A DNA stretch of 32,101 nt from Candidatus Nealsoniibacteriota bacterium (GTDB lineage Bacteria; Patescibacteriota; Minisyncoccia; Minisyncoccales; JAUWAW01). How positions within the stretch are numbered: the first letter of the stretch is position 1; every line of letters starts with the position of its first letter. Shown one piece after another: positions 24,643 through 32,101 of this stretch. The stretch lies in the NCBI GenBank assembly GCA_030601865.1, contig JAUWAW010000007.1, positions 1 to 32,101 on the forward strand, read 5' to 3'. Position numbers and translations under genes: made by a program. Below the pieces are notes generated by a model. That model saw only the letters and a list, made by a program, of their open reading frames with translations, did no database searches and was not told the origin of the DNA.

Positions 24643-27136
24643 TTAGATACAGGCGACTGAGGCCACCTTATCATCAACATCTAAACGCATTATTTTTACC
24701 CCCTGGGTGGCTCGGCCCAAAATGGGAATCAAAGCAATCTTGACCCTAATAACCTGCCCCTTCTGGGAGATAACAATTAAATCTTCTTCTGTCCCTATAA
24801 GCACTCTAGAGGCAATCAGGTCTCCTGTTTTGGCAGTAAGTCGAGCTGCTTTAACTCCCATACCTCCCCTTTGCTGAACTTTAAATTGTCCGAGCTCTGT
24901 CCTCTTGCCATAGCCATTTTCCGTAATTACTGATAAATATTGTTTTTCTGTTTTTCTGTTTTTCTGTTTTTATCACCTCCATCCCAATAACTTCATCTAC
25001 CTTCCTCAATCTAATGCCTCGGACTCCAGCAGCTTGTCTGCCCATTGGTCTTATCCCCTTCTCGGCAATACGAATGCCTTGTCCCTTCTTGGTAAACAAA
25101 ATTATTTGGTCCTCTCCTCTGCTTTTTGAAACCTTTCTCAGCAGGTCTCCCTTTTTAAGGGTAATGGCCCGCAATCCAGTTCTGCGAACATTTTCAAAAG
25201 CTGCCAGGGGCGTTTTTTTAATTATACCATTTTTAGTCACAAGCACTAAATAGTTTATCCCCAGTTCAATATCCTTTTTAGATAGAGGGAAAAGCGATAA
25301 AACCTTCTCTTGAGAAGAAATCTCCAGAAAATTAGCCAGACCTCGTCCCTTGGCCACCCGGGGTAAACTGGGAATTTCATAGGCCTTGATGCTAAAAACT
25401 TTTCCTAAATCAGTAAAGAAAAACAAAGAATCATGGGTCTGGCAGGAGAGAAAATGCTCAACAATATCTTCTCCAAAGGTTTTCATGCCCAAAATGCCTT
25501 TGCCTCCCCGCTTTTGAATTTTATAAACTTGGGGGGCAATTCTTTTAATATAGCCCCCCTGGGTGAGGGTGATAATAGTTTCTTCCTGAGGAATTAAATC
25601 CTCTTCTGCTATCTCTCCAACGGCTCCAATAGAAACCTTGGTTCTTCTCCGGTCTTCAAAATTCTCCTTCAGTCCTAAGAGCTCTCTTTTGACAACCCCT
25701 TTTATTCTTGCCGGGCTTTTTAAGATAGCGGTAAGTTCTTTAATTTTAGTCAAGATTTCTTTAAGTTCTTGAGCAATTTTTTCTCGCTCTAAGCGAGCTA
25801 AGGCAGCCAGCTTCATCTCCAAAATGGCATTGGCCTGGATAGCGGTAAGCCTAAATTTCTTAATCAGATTCTTCTGGGCCTCTTCCCTGTCCTTAGAGAC
25901 CTTAATGGTTTTTATGACCGCATCAATTTTAGATAAGGCCTTATGCAGCCCTTCTAAGATATGAGCTCTTTCTTTTGCTTTTCCTAAATCGTATTTTGTT
26001 CTTTTAAAGACTACCTCTATTCTATGTTTCAGAAAATAAGTCAAGAGTTCAGCCAAAGACAGGACCTTTGGCTGAATGCCATCCACCAAGGCCAGCATAT
26101 TCAAATGGAAGGTCTTTTGCAGGTCAGTAAATTTATAGAGGCGGTTGAGAATTTTTTGGGGATAAACGGCTCTACCCAGGTCCAAAACTATTCTTAGGCC
26201 TTCTTTATCCGACTCATCTCGAATATCTTTTACTCCCTCAATCCTTTTCTGAGAAGCCAAATTGGCTATCTGTTCCAATAAAGAGGATTTACGGACCTGA
26301 AAGGGAATCTCAGTAATGATAATCTGCTGCTCACCTTTGTTCTTTCCTTCAACAATCTCAGCTTTACCTCTTATCACTATGGGCCCTTTCCCCTGAGAAT
26401 AAGTGGAGATAATCTCTTTCCGGTTATAAACCAGACCTCCGGTGGGAAAATCTGGCCCCTTAATAAAACTAAAAAGGTCTTCGGTGGTGGCTTTGGAATG
26501 TGCTATTAAATAAACTGCCGCATCCACCACTTCAGAAAGATTGTGAGGAGGAATGTTTGTGGCCATACCCACGGCAATTCCCAAGGTGCCATTTAAAAGA
26601 AGTTGGGGCAAGGGCGAGGGTAGGACAGTCGGTTCCTTCCTTGTCCCATCATAGTTATCCACAAAATCCACCGTGTCTTTCCCAATATCTTTAAGCATTT
26701 CCTCGCTAATTTTGGAAAGCTTCGCCTCGGTGTACCTCATAGCAGCAAATTCACTTGGGTCGTCAACCGACCCCCAATTACCTTGACCATTAACTAAAGG
26801 ATAGCGCAAAGAGAAATCTTGAGCCATCCTAGCCATAGCTGCATAAACTGCTTGGTCACCGTGGGGATGGAATTTTCCTAAAACCTCACCAACGACCGTG
26901 GCTGATTTTCTAAATTTAGCTGCGTGTCCCAATCCCATACCATGCATGGCATACAAAATCCGGCGGTGGACTGGCTTTAGACCATCTCTGACATCAGGCA
27001 AAGCGCGGGAAATAATCACTGACATGGCATAGTCAATGTATGAATCTTTCATCTCCTCCACAATCTCCCGCGGCTTAATATAGCCGATTTCATTCTTTGA
27101 TTGTATATTTGGTTGTGATTGTCTCTTCTTGGGCAT
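24643..27136 (-). CDS. gyrA: DNA gyrase subunit A, frame broken in the C-terminal domain (ORFs 24881..27136 and 24643..24861)
   Basis: [43 protein letters not shown] continues in another frame: [36 protein letters not shown]. Confidence 0.93.
24941..24972. repeat. 8-bp tandem array (AAAAACAG on coding strand; 3 exact + 1 with last base changed) at the gyrA frame break
   Basis: tgtttttc tgtttttc tgtttttc tgttttta. Confidence 0.95.
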
Positions 27137-27195
27137 AAGCGATGTTTAAAATTCCTTTTTAAACATATTTAAACATATAACAATCCCATTCCCCA

Positions 27196-27237
27196 AACTT
27201 CCCAGTTTCTTCACGACCGTGAAGAAACTGGGAAGTT
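27196..27237. repeat. Palindrome AACTTCCCAGTTTCTTCACG-AC-CGTGAAGAAACTGGGAAGTT between gyrA and MBL-like gene
   Basis: 20-bp perfect arms. Confidence 0.9.
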
Positions 27238-27871
27238 ATGGTCTTAAGACAACTATTTCCATTTCTTCTGCCGGGAGGTCTTTCTTTTTAATCACTAATT
27301 TATCTTGCGGTTCAATGCTCTTTTGACCCATTGTTTTTAAAAATTTATCTAAGTTGCCCTTGTCATATATGGGGATAACTACTCTTGGTTCAATTTGGGA
27401 AATTATTTTTTGAGATAAATCACCCGCCGGAATCATCAGAATATCTACATTGCCAATCTTCTCCAACTGGTCATCCGTTAATTCTTTTTGTTCCAAAGCT
27501 GCCAGATGGCAAAGCCGTATTTCCTCTGCCTCAATAGTATAATAAGTCACCTCCCCGCCTGCAACGCTATGCCAGCCCGCATGACTTGCGTCAGCATGTC
27601 TGGCGGGCGTAGCATTGCGGGCAGGTCCTCTGTCAGCAGAGATGCCCTGAAAAAATACCCCTTTTGTCTCATATTCCCCGGGCCCATCAATTAAAAAAGG
27701 CCCTGCCTGCCCCCCACCACTTTTGCTCCAAAAGTAGGGCTGGGCAGAACTAATTAATAAAACATCCGCCTTTCTTGCCCTGAGAGGGTCAATGACAATG
27801 TTAACTTTCTCCCGTTTCGGGTTTTGAACCATAACCTGAAAACAAGATTGTCCGTGCCAGATAATGTGCAT
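27236..27871 (-). CDS. MBL-fold (UlaG/UPF0173-like) protein with degenerate active site and two palindromic insertions
   Basis: MHIIWHGQSCFQV..VNIVIDPLRARKADVLLIS, GPFLIDGPGEYETKGVFFQGI, QLEKIGNVDILMIPAGD. Confidence 0.8.
   Translation of the reverse strand: MHIIWHGQSCFQVMVQNPKREKVNIVIDPLRARKADVLLISSAQPYFWSKSGGGQAGPFLIDGPGEYETKGVFFQGISADRGPARNATPARHADASHAGWHSVAGGEVTYYTIEAEEIRLCHLAALEQKELTDDQLEKIGNVDILMIPAGDLSQKIISQIEPRVVIPIYDKGNLDKFLKTMGQKSIEPQDKLVIKKKDLPAEEMEIVVLRP
27548..27628. repeat. Palindromic insertion in MBL-like gene (gcctgcaacgctatgccagcccgcatgacttgcgtcagcatgtctggcgggcgtagcattgcgggcagg)
   Basis: Imperfect long inverted arms; encodes GPARNATPARHADASHAGWHSVAG. Confidence 0.8.
27703..27747. 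repeat. Family A palindrome in MBL-like gene (CCCCCCACCACTTTTG-CTC-CAAAAGTAGGGCTGGG)
   Basis: Imperfect arms, same core as 11216-11254; encodes AQPYFWSKSGGGQAG. Confidence 0.82.
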
Positions 27872-27912
27872 ACTAAATTATCATACCATATACCAATTTT
27901 TGCTTCAACACC

Positions 27913-27941
27913 TTGTCATGTTAGAATTTTCGTTGTATACT
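27913..27941 (+). promoter_or_regulatory. Sigma70-like promoter TTGTCA-17-TATACT, ATG 7 nt after -10
   Basis: TTGTCAtgttagaattttcgttgTATACTaaaaacATG. Confidence 0.65.
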
Positions 27942-27947
27942 AAAAAC

Positions 27948-28784
27948 ATGAAGATAAAAAAGATTTCTAAAAAAAATGCGCTTTTAATGCCCCCTAAAGA
28001 AGGTGAAATCATAGAGGGGAAGGTTATTAAGCTTAGTAAATCAGCTATCTTTTTAGATTTGGGCGCTAAGGGCACAGGAATAATTTATGGACAAGAGTTC
28101 TTAGAGGCAAAGGGACTCTTAAAAGATTTCAAAATCGGAGACAATGTTTGGGGTAAGGTGGTGGAACTTGATAATGAAGAAGGTTACATTGAACTTTCTG
28201 TGGCTCAGGCCCAGAAAGAATTAATCTGGCAAGAGCTTGAAATAAAAAGAGAGAAAGATGAAACTTTAAAAGTAAAAATTTTAGGAGCAAATAAGGGAGG
28301 GCTACTCTCAGAGGTTTCTGGCATCCCGGCGTTTCTGCCGGTCTCTCAGCTATCTGCCAAGTATTATCCTAAGGTAGAAGGCGGAGACAAGCTCAAAATC
28401 TTAAGAGAGCTGCAAAAGTTTATTGGCCAAGAGCTAAAAACAAAAATCATTGACCTTGACCCAAAGCAGAAAAAACTCATTTTATCTGAAAAAGTAAGGG
28501 GTGAGAAAGAAATAAAAGAAATTTTAAAGAACTACCAAGTAGGAGATGTGGTAGAAGGGAAAATTACAGGACTAGCAGATTTTGGAGCTTTTATGTCGTT
28601 TCCCTTCAAAGAAAAAGCTGAGCCCATTGAAGGACTTATCCACATCTCTGAACTCGATTGGCAGTTAATCAAAGATCCATCTGAGATAGTAAAAAAGGGG
28701 CAAACCATCAAAGCAAAGATTATTGAGATTTCTGATAATAGAGTCGCATTATCTTTAAAAGCCTTGAAAGCTTTAAAAAAATGA
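27948..28784 (+). CDS. S1 RNA-binding domain protein (ribosomal protein S1-like)
   Basis: EGEIIEGKVIKLSKSAIFLDLGAKGTGIIYGQEF; VGDVVEGKITGLADFGAFMSF..EGLIHISEL. Confidence 0.9.
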   Translation: MKIKKISKKNALLMPPKEGEIIEGKVIKLSKSAIFLDLGAKGTGIIYGQEFLEAKGLLKDFKIGDNVWGKVVELDNEEGYIELSVAQAQKELIWQELEIKREKDETLKVKILGANKGGLLSEVSGIPAFLPVSQLSAKYYPKVEGGDKLKILRELQKFIGQELKTKIIDLDPKQKKLILSEKVRGEKEIKEILKNYQVGDVVEGKITGLADFGAFMSFPFKEKAEPIEGLIHISELDWQLIKDPSEIVKKGQTIKAKIIEISDNRVALSLKALKALKK

Positions 28785-30691
28785 AAAAACAAATAAAAAA
28801 TTTGATCAAAAATTTTATCTTTATTCTCCTGATTTTTCTGATTATCTCCGGCCTCTTTAGTTTGTTTTTCCAGCCCTTTGAAAAAGAAATAGAGCTCTCT
28901 TTAACCCAGGTTGTGGAAGAAATTAACCAGGGGAAGATTAAGAAAATCACTGTCTCTGGCAATGAACTTTTAATTTTAAGGCAGGATGGAGAAAAAGCTA
29001 AATCCTTCAAAGAAGTAGAAGCTGCCCTCTCTCAATCTTTGCTCAACTATGGAGTAGAAAAAGAGAAGTTAAAAGAAGTGGAGATTGAAACAAAAGAAAA
29101 GGGAGGAATTTGGGTTTGGTTAGGACCGATGGCAATCTTTTTGTTTCCCCTGCTTTTGTTTGTTCTCTTTTTCTTTTTTATCTTCAAGCAGGCAAGAAAG
29201 GGAGCTGGCCAGGCCTTTAGTTTCCTCAAAGCACCGGCCAAACTTTTTGGACAGGGCAAGCAGAAAGGCAAAAAAGTTACTTTCAAGGATGTGGCTGACT
29301 TAAAAGAAGCAAAACAGGAACTGCAAGAAGTAGTTGACTTCTTGAAAAACCCCAAAAAGTACTTAAAAATGGGGGCGAGAATCCCACGGGGCGTTTTGCT
29401 GGTAGGCCCACCGGGCACAGGAAAAACTTTATTGGCGCGCGCAATCGCCAATGAGAGCGGAGTCCCCTTCTTTTCCATCGCTGGCTCTGCTTTTGTAGAG
29501 TTATTTGTAGGAGTTGGTTCGAGCAGAGTACGAAATTTGTTTGAAACAGCAAAAAAGCAAGCGCCTTCGTTAATTTTTATTGATGAATTAGACGCCATTG
29601 GAAAAATAAGAATGCCTGGAATTGGCGGCGGCCATGAAGAAAGAGAACAAACCTTGAATCAAATTTTAGCTGAAATGGACGGCTTTGAAAAAGATACAAA
29701 CGTAATCATTCTCTCTGCGACTAACAGACCTGAAATGTTGGACCCTGCTCTTTTAAGACCAGGGAGGTTTGACCGAACGATTGTCTTAGACCTGCCCGAT
29801 GTTAGGGGAAGAGAAGCAATTTTAAAAATTCACTGTCGGGGTAAGCCATCGGCCCTGGATGTTAATTTAAAAGAGATTGCTGAACGCACGCCCGGTTTTT
29901 CCGGAGCCGACATAGCCAACCTGGTTAATGAGGCGGCTATCCTGGCTGCCACAAGAAATAAAACTCAGATATATCAGGGAGAACTTTTAGAATCAATTGA
30001 AAAGGTTTTACTCGGTCCGGAAAGAAAAAGCCATCTTTTATCAGGTAAAGAAAAAGAAATCTGTGCCTTTCACGAAGCAGGCCATGCTTTAATTTCAGCC
30101 AGTTTGCCCGAGGCAGAAGAGGTGAGAAAAGTTTCCATTGTGGCTCGGGGAATGGTTGCTGGCTATACCTTGGCATTGCCTAAAAGAGAAAAAAGGATTA
30201 AAACCAAATCAGAATTTTTAGCAGAACTTGTTATCTTATTGGGCGGCTATTGCTCTGAAAAATTGAGATTCAAGGAAATTTCTACTGGGGCCAGCAATGA
30301 TTTAGAAAAGGCAAGTTTGCTGGCTCGGAGATTGGTAACCAAATATGGCATGTCAAAATTGGGTCCTATGTCCTTTGGCAAAAGGGAAACTCTGCCTTTT
30401 CTTAACTGGGAGCAGGAAACAGAAAGAAACTATTCAGAAAAAATCGCCTCAGCCATTGACAAAGAAACAGAAAGATTTATAAAAGAGGCGGAAACGAAAG
30501 CGACTAAACTTTTAAAGCAAAAGCGGAAAATCCTTGAAAGAATAGCCCAGATCCTCATTAAAAAAGAAACCATTGAGAAAGAGGAGTTTGAAAGATTAAT
30601 AGGAGAAAAAGAAAGGCAACCGGCCAAAACTCAAGAGAAAGCCTTGCCAAAAAAACAAAAATCTCTCAAAGTAAAAATCAAAGGTATTTAA
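28781..30691 (+). CDS. ftsH: ATP-dependent zinc metalloprotease FtsH
   Basis: GVLLVGPPGTGKTLLARAIA, FIDELDAIG, LRPGRFDR, FHEAGHAL; ATG overlaps upstream stop. Confidence 0.97.
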   Translation: MKKQIKNLIKNFIFILLIFLIISGLFSLFFQPFEKEIELSLTQVVEEINQGKIKKITVSGNELLILRQDGEKAKSFKEVEAALSQSLLNYGVEKEKLKEVEIETKEKGGIWVWLGPMAIFLFPLLLFVLFFFFIFKQARKGAGQAFSFLKAPAKLFGQGKQKGKKVTFKDVADLKEAKQELQEVVDFLKNPKKYLKMGARIPRGVLLVGPPGTGKTLLARAIANESGVPFFSIAGSAFVELFVGVGSSRVRNLFETAKKQAPSLIFIDELDAIGKIRMPGIGGGHEEREQTLNQILAEMDGFEKDTNVIILSATNRPEMLDPALLRPGRFDRTIVLDLPDVRGREAILKIHCRGKPSALDVNLKEIAERTPGFSGADIANLVNEAAILAATRNKTQIYQGELLESIEKVLLGPERKSHLLSGKEKEICAFHEAGHALISASLPEAEEVRKVSIVARGMVAGYTLALPKREKRIKTKSEFLAELVILLGGYCSEKLRFKEISTGASNDLEKASLLARRLVTKYGMSKLGPMSFGKRETLPFLNWEQETERNYSEKIASAIDKETERFIKEAETKATKLLKQKRKILERIAQILIKKETIEKEEFERLIGEKERQPAKTQEKALPKKQKSLKVKIKGI

Positions 30692-30694
30692 CCT

Positions 30695-30767
30695 GCGCAC
30701 GTAGCTCAGTGGTAGTAGCACAGATCTTATAAGTCTGGGGTCGTTGGTTCGAATCCAACCGTGCGCA
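30695..30767 (+). tRNA. tRNA-Ile (TAT anticodon)
   Basis: GCGCACG/CGTGCGC acceptor, CAGAT-CTTATAA-GTCTG anticodon arm, GTTGG-TTCGAAT-CCAAC T arm, discriminator A. Confidence 0.9.
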
Positions 30768-30847
30768 CATTTCAGAAGGATATAACTTGCAAGTAAAACG
30801 TAGGTGGCGGTGGTAAGATTTCAATAATTGTGATATAATAAGCTAAT

Positions 30848-30921
30848 GGGCGCGTAGCTCAGTTGGTTAGAGCGCTTCAGTGACATTGAAGAGGTCAGGG
30901 GTCCGAGTCCTCTCGCGCCCA
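30848..30921 (+). tRNA. tRNA-Val (GAC)
   Basis: GGGCGCG/CGCGCCC acceptor, CTTCA-GTGACAT-TGAAG anticodon arm. Confidence 0.94.
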
Positions 30922-30972
30922 CAATTTTGAAAACTCAAAAAGGTCGACATAACTAACTACTACAAATAAATT

Positions 30973-31719
30973 ATGAATAAACAAAACCCCTCTATTTCTA
31001 CAAGCCAAACATCATCTCTGATTAGCATAGGTGAACTATTAAGCAAGACCTGGCAGGTTTATAAAAGCAAGATTAAAGTTTTTCTGGGCATAATGCTTCT
31101 GCCTGTTCTTATTAATATAGTTTTTTTCCTCGTTGCCGCCGGCGCAGGACTGGCCGGTTTAGCTGGTAAACAGTTTTTAAAAATATCTTTAGGAGGCGCT
31201 CTGCCTTTTATGATTGTATTAGGCATTATTCTCTTTCTTGGTGTTATTATTATTGGACTCTGGGCCCAGATAGCTTTACTTTTTGCTATTAAAGAAAGAA
31301 AACAGCAAATAGGCATTAAAGCTTCATTCGCTAAGGGCTGGCATAAAATAATTTCTTTTCTATGGATAAGCATTTTGACTAGCCTTGTCACTATGGCTGG
31401 TTTTTTGCTCTTGGTTGTGCCAGGTATCATCTTTGCCGTCTGGTTTTCTTTAGCGCCTTATGTTTTGGTTTCCGAGGGTTTGAAAGGGAAAAAAGCCCTG
31501 TCCAGAAGCAGACAATTAGTAAAGGGAAATTGGGGCAAAGTTTTTTGGAGATTATTCATCATCACAGCCATTTCTCTTATTATTTCTATATCTCTTTCTT
31601 TCATCACTAATGTGGCTAATTTGATTATTCCGCTTTTCTTAACGCCTTTTGTCATTGTTTATACTTATCTCCTGTATGAAAACATAAAGCGGCTCAAGGA
31701 AGGAAGAATCGCTGTCTAA
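30973..31719 (+). CDS. Multi-pass membrane protein (glycerophosphoryl diester phosphodiesterase membrane-domain/YciC-like)
   Basis: SIGELLSKTWQVYKSKIKVFLGIMLLPVLI...LLVVPGIIFAVWFSLAPYVLVSEGLKGKKALSRSRQLVKGNWGKVF. Confidence 0.7.
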   Translation: MNKQNPSISTSQTSSLISIGELLSKTWQVYKSKIKVFLGIMLLPVLINIVFFLVAAGAGLAGLAGKQFLKISLGGALPFMIVLGIILFLGVIIIGLWAQIALLFAIKERKQQIGIKASFAKGWHKIISFLWISILTSLVTMAGFLLLVVPGIIFAVWFSLAPYVLVSEGLKGKKALSRSRQLVKGNWGKVFWRLFIITAISLIISISLSFITNVANLIIPLFLTPFVIVYTYLLYENIKRLKEGRIAV

Positions 31720-31737
31720 GCTTCCACCTTAAACAAT

Positions 31738-31770
31738 AAAAAATACACGGGTCCGACCCGTGTATTTTTT
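31738..31770. terminator. Hairpin terminator
   Basis: AAAAAATACACGGGT-CCG-ACCCGTGTATTTTTT. Confidence 0.85.
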
Positions 31771-31772
31771 AT

Positions 31773-31837
31773 TTCAAGAATATATGTTTATACATTAGCG
31801 AATCAAGGTTCTTGAGCGAAGCGAAAGGTTCTTATTT
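31773..31837. repeat. Diverged single copy of the 68-bp unit seen at 22179-22450
   Basis: ttcaagaatatatgtttatacattagcgaatcaaggttcttgagcgaagcgaaaggttctta. Confidence 0.8.
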
Positions 31838-31948
31838 CTTGTGGGCTTTGTTTTTGAACACTCTCTGGCATTTCTGACGGATAAAGCTGCTGGGAGTCCG
31901 ATAAGCCAGCTTCCCCTTTTTAGCTCTTTTTGAAGAGTATTTTTTCAC
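31832..31948 (-). CDS. Possible very small basic protein (38 aa, GTG start)
   Basis: V/MKKYSSKRAKKGKLAYRTPSSFIRQKCQRVFKNKAHKK. Confidence 0.35.
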   Translation of the reverse strand: MKKYSSKRAKKGKLAYRTPSSFIRQKCQRVFKNKAHKK

Positions 31949-31967
31949 TTCAATTCAATAAAAAATT

Positions 31968-32003
31968 CCAAAAGTATGCTGCTATGTAGCAGCATACTTT
32001 TGG
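31968..32003. repeat. Family B palindrome CCAAAAGTATGCTGCT-ATGT-AGCAGCATACTTTTGG
   Basis: 16-bp perfect arms, 4-nt loop; same 36-bp architecture as 13651-13686. Confidence 0.92.
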
Positions 32004-32092
32004 CCTAAATTATAGTTTAAAGAATTTAGTCGCCTTTGAGCTTTAAGTTTTTCGCTGATAGAAATTTTGCTTTTTTTAATGCCGCGCTCCAT
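31982..32092 (-). CDS. Possible small basic protein (may extend off right edge), stop codon inside palindrome
   Basis: MERGIKKSKISISEKLKAQRRLNSLNYNLGQKYAAT*. Confidence 0.3.
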   Translation of the reverse strand: MERGIKKSKISISEKLKAQRRLNSLNYNLGQKYAAT

Positions 32093-32101
32093 AATTTCTA
32101 A

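Noticed and set aside
24643-24861. Programmed ribosomal frameshift in gyrA
   Set aside because: No heptameric slippery site with stimulatory structure is obvious; the frame break is fully explained by 8-bp repeat copy number.
29047-29598. 183-aa minus-strand ORF within ftsH
   Set aside because: Exact antisense of the FtsH AAA+ domain; shadow ORF.

Overview
The window looks like a Patescibacteria/Parcubacteria-type (CPR) chromosomal segment; lineage is inferred from gene content and style, as no rRNA is present. It carries a scattered type IV pilus gene set: two PilB/GspE ATPases, two PilC/GspF proteins, PilT, PilM, PilN-, PilO- and possibly PilP-like proteins, three major-pilin-like genes and three pseudopilin-like genes. 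Linked genes encode a histidine kinase and two receiver-only response regulators, plus four small two-TM VirB2/TrbC-like proteins. Housekeeping genes are comF, tsaD, valS, prsW-like, hsp20, gyrA, an S1-domain protein and ftsH, with four tRNAs (Glu-TTC, Leu-TAG, Ile-TAT, Val-GAC). The most unusual signal is a set of short palindromic elements (about 20-80 bp, several families), many inserted IN FRAME inside conserved genes. tsaD carries four palindromes plus one short-word repeat. Others lie in valS, comF, pilB, hsp20, an MBL-fold gene where the metal-binding motif is lost, and a prepilin whose leader peptide is supplied by the palindrome. A second layer is arrays of 7-8 bp words in direct and inverted orientation in nearly every spacer, some invading coding sequence. 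In gyrA a 4-copy 8-bp array throws the C-terminal domain out of frame; 2 or 5 copies would restore it. In-frame palindromic elements are known in Rickettsia (RPE); I cannot tell without searches whether these families are described. All coordinates and arm lengths were read by eye.
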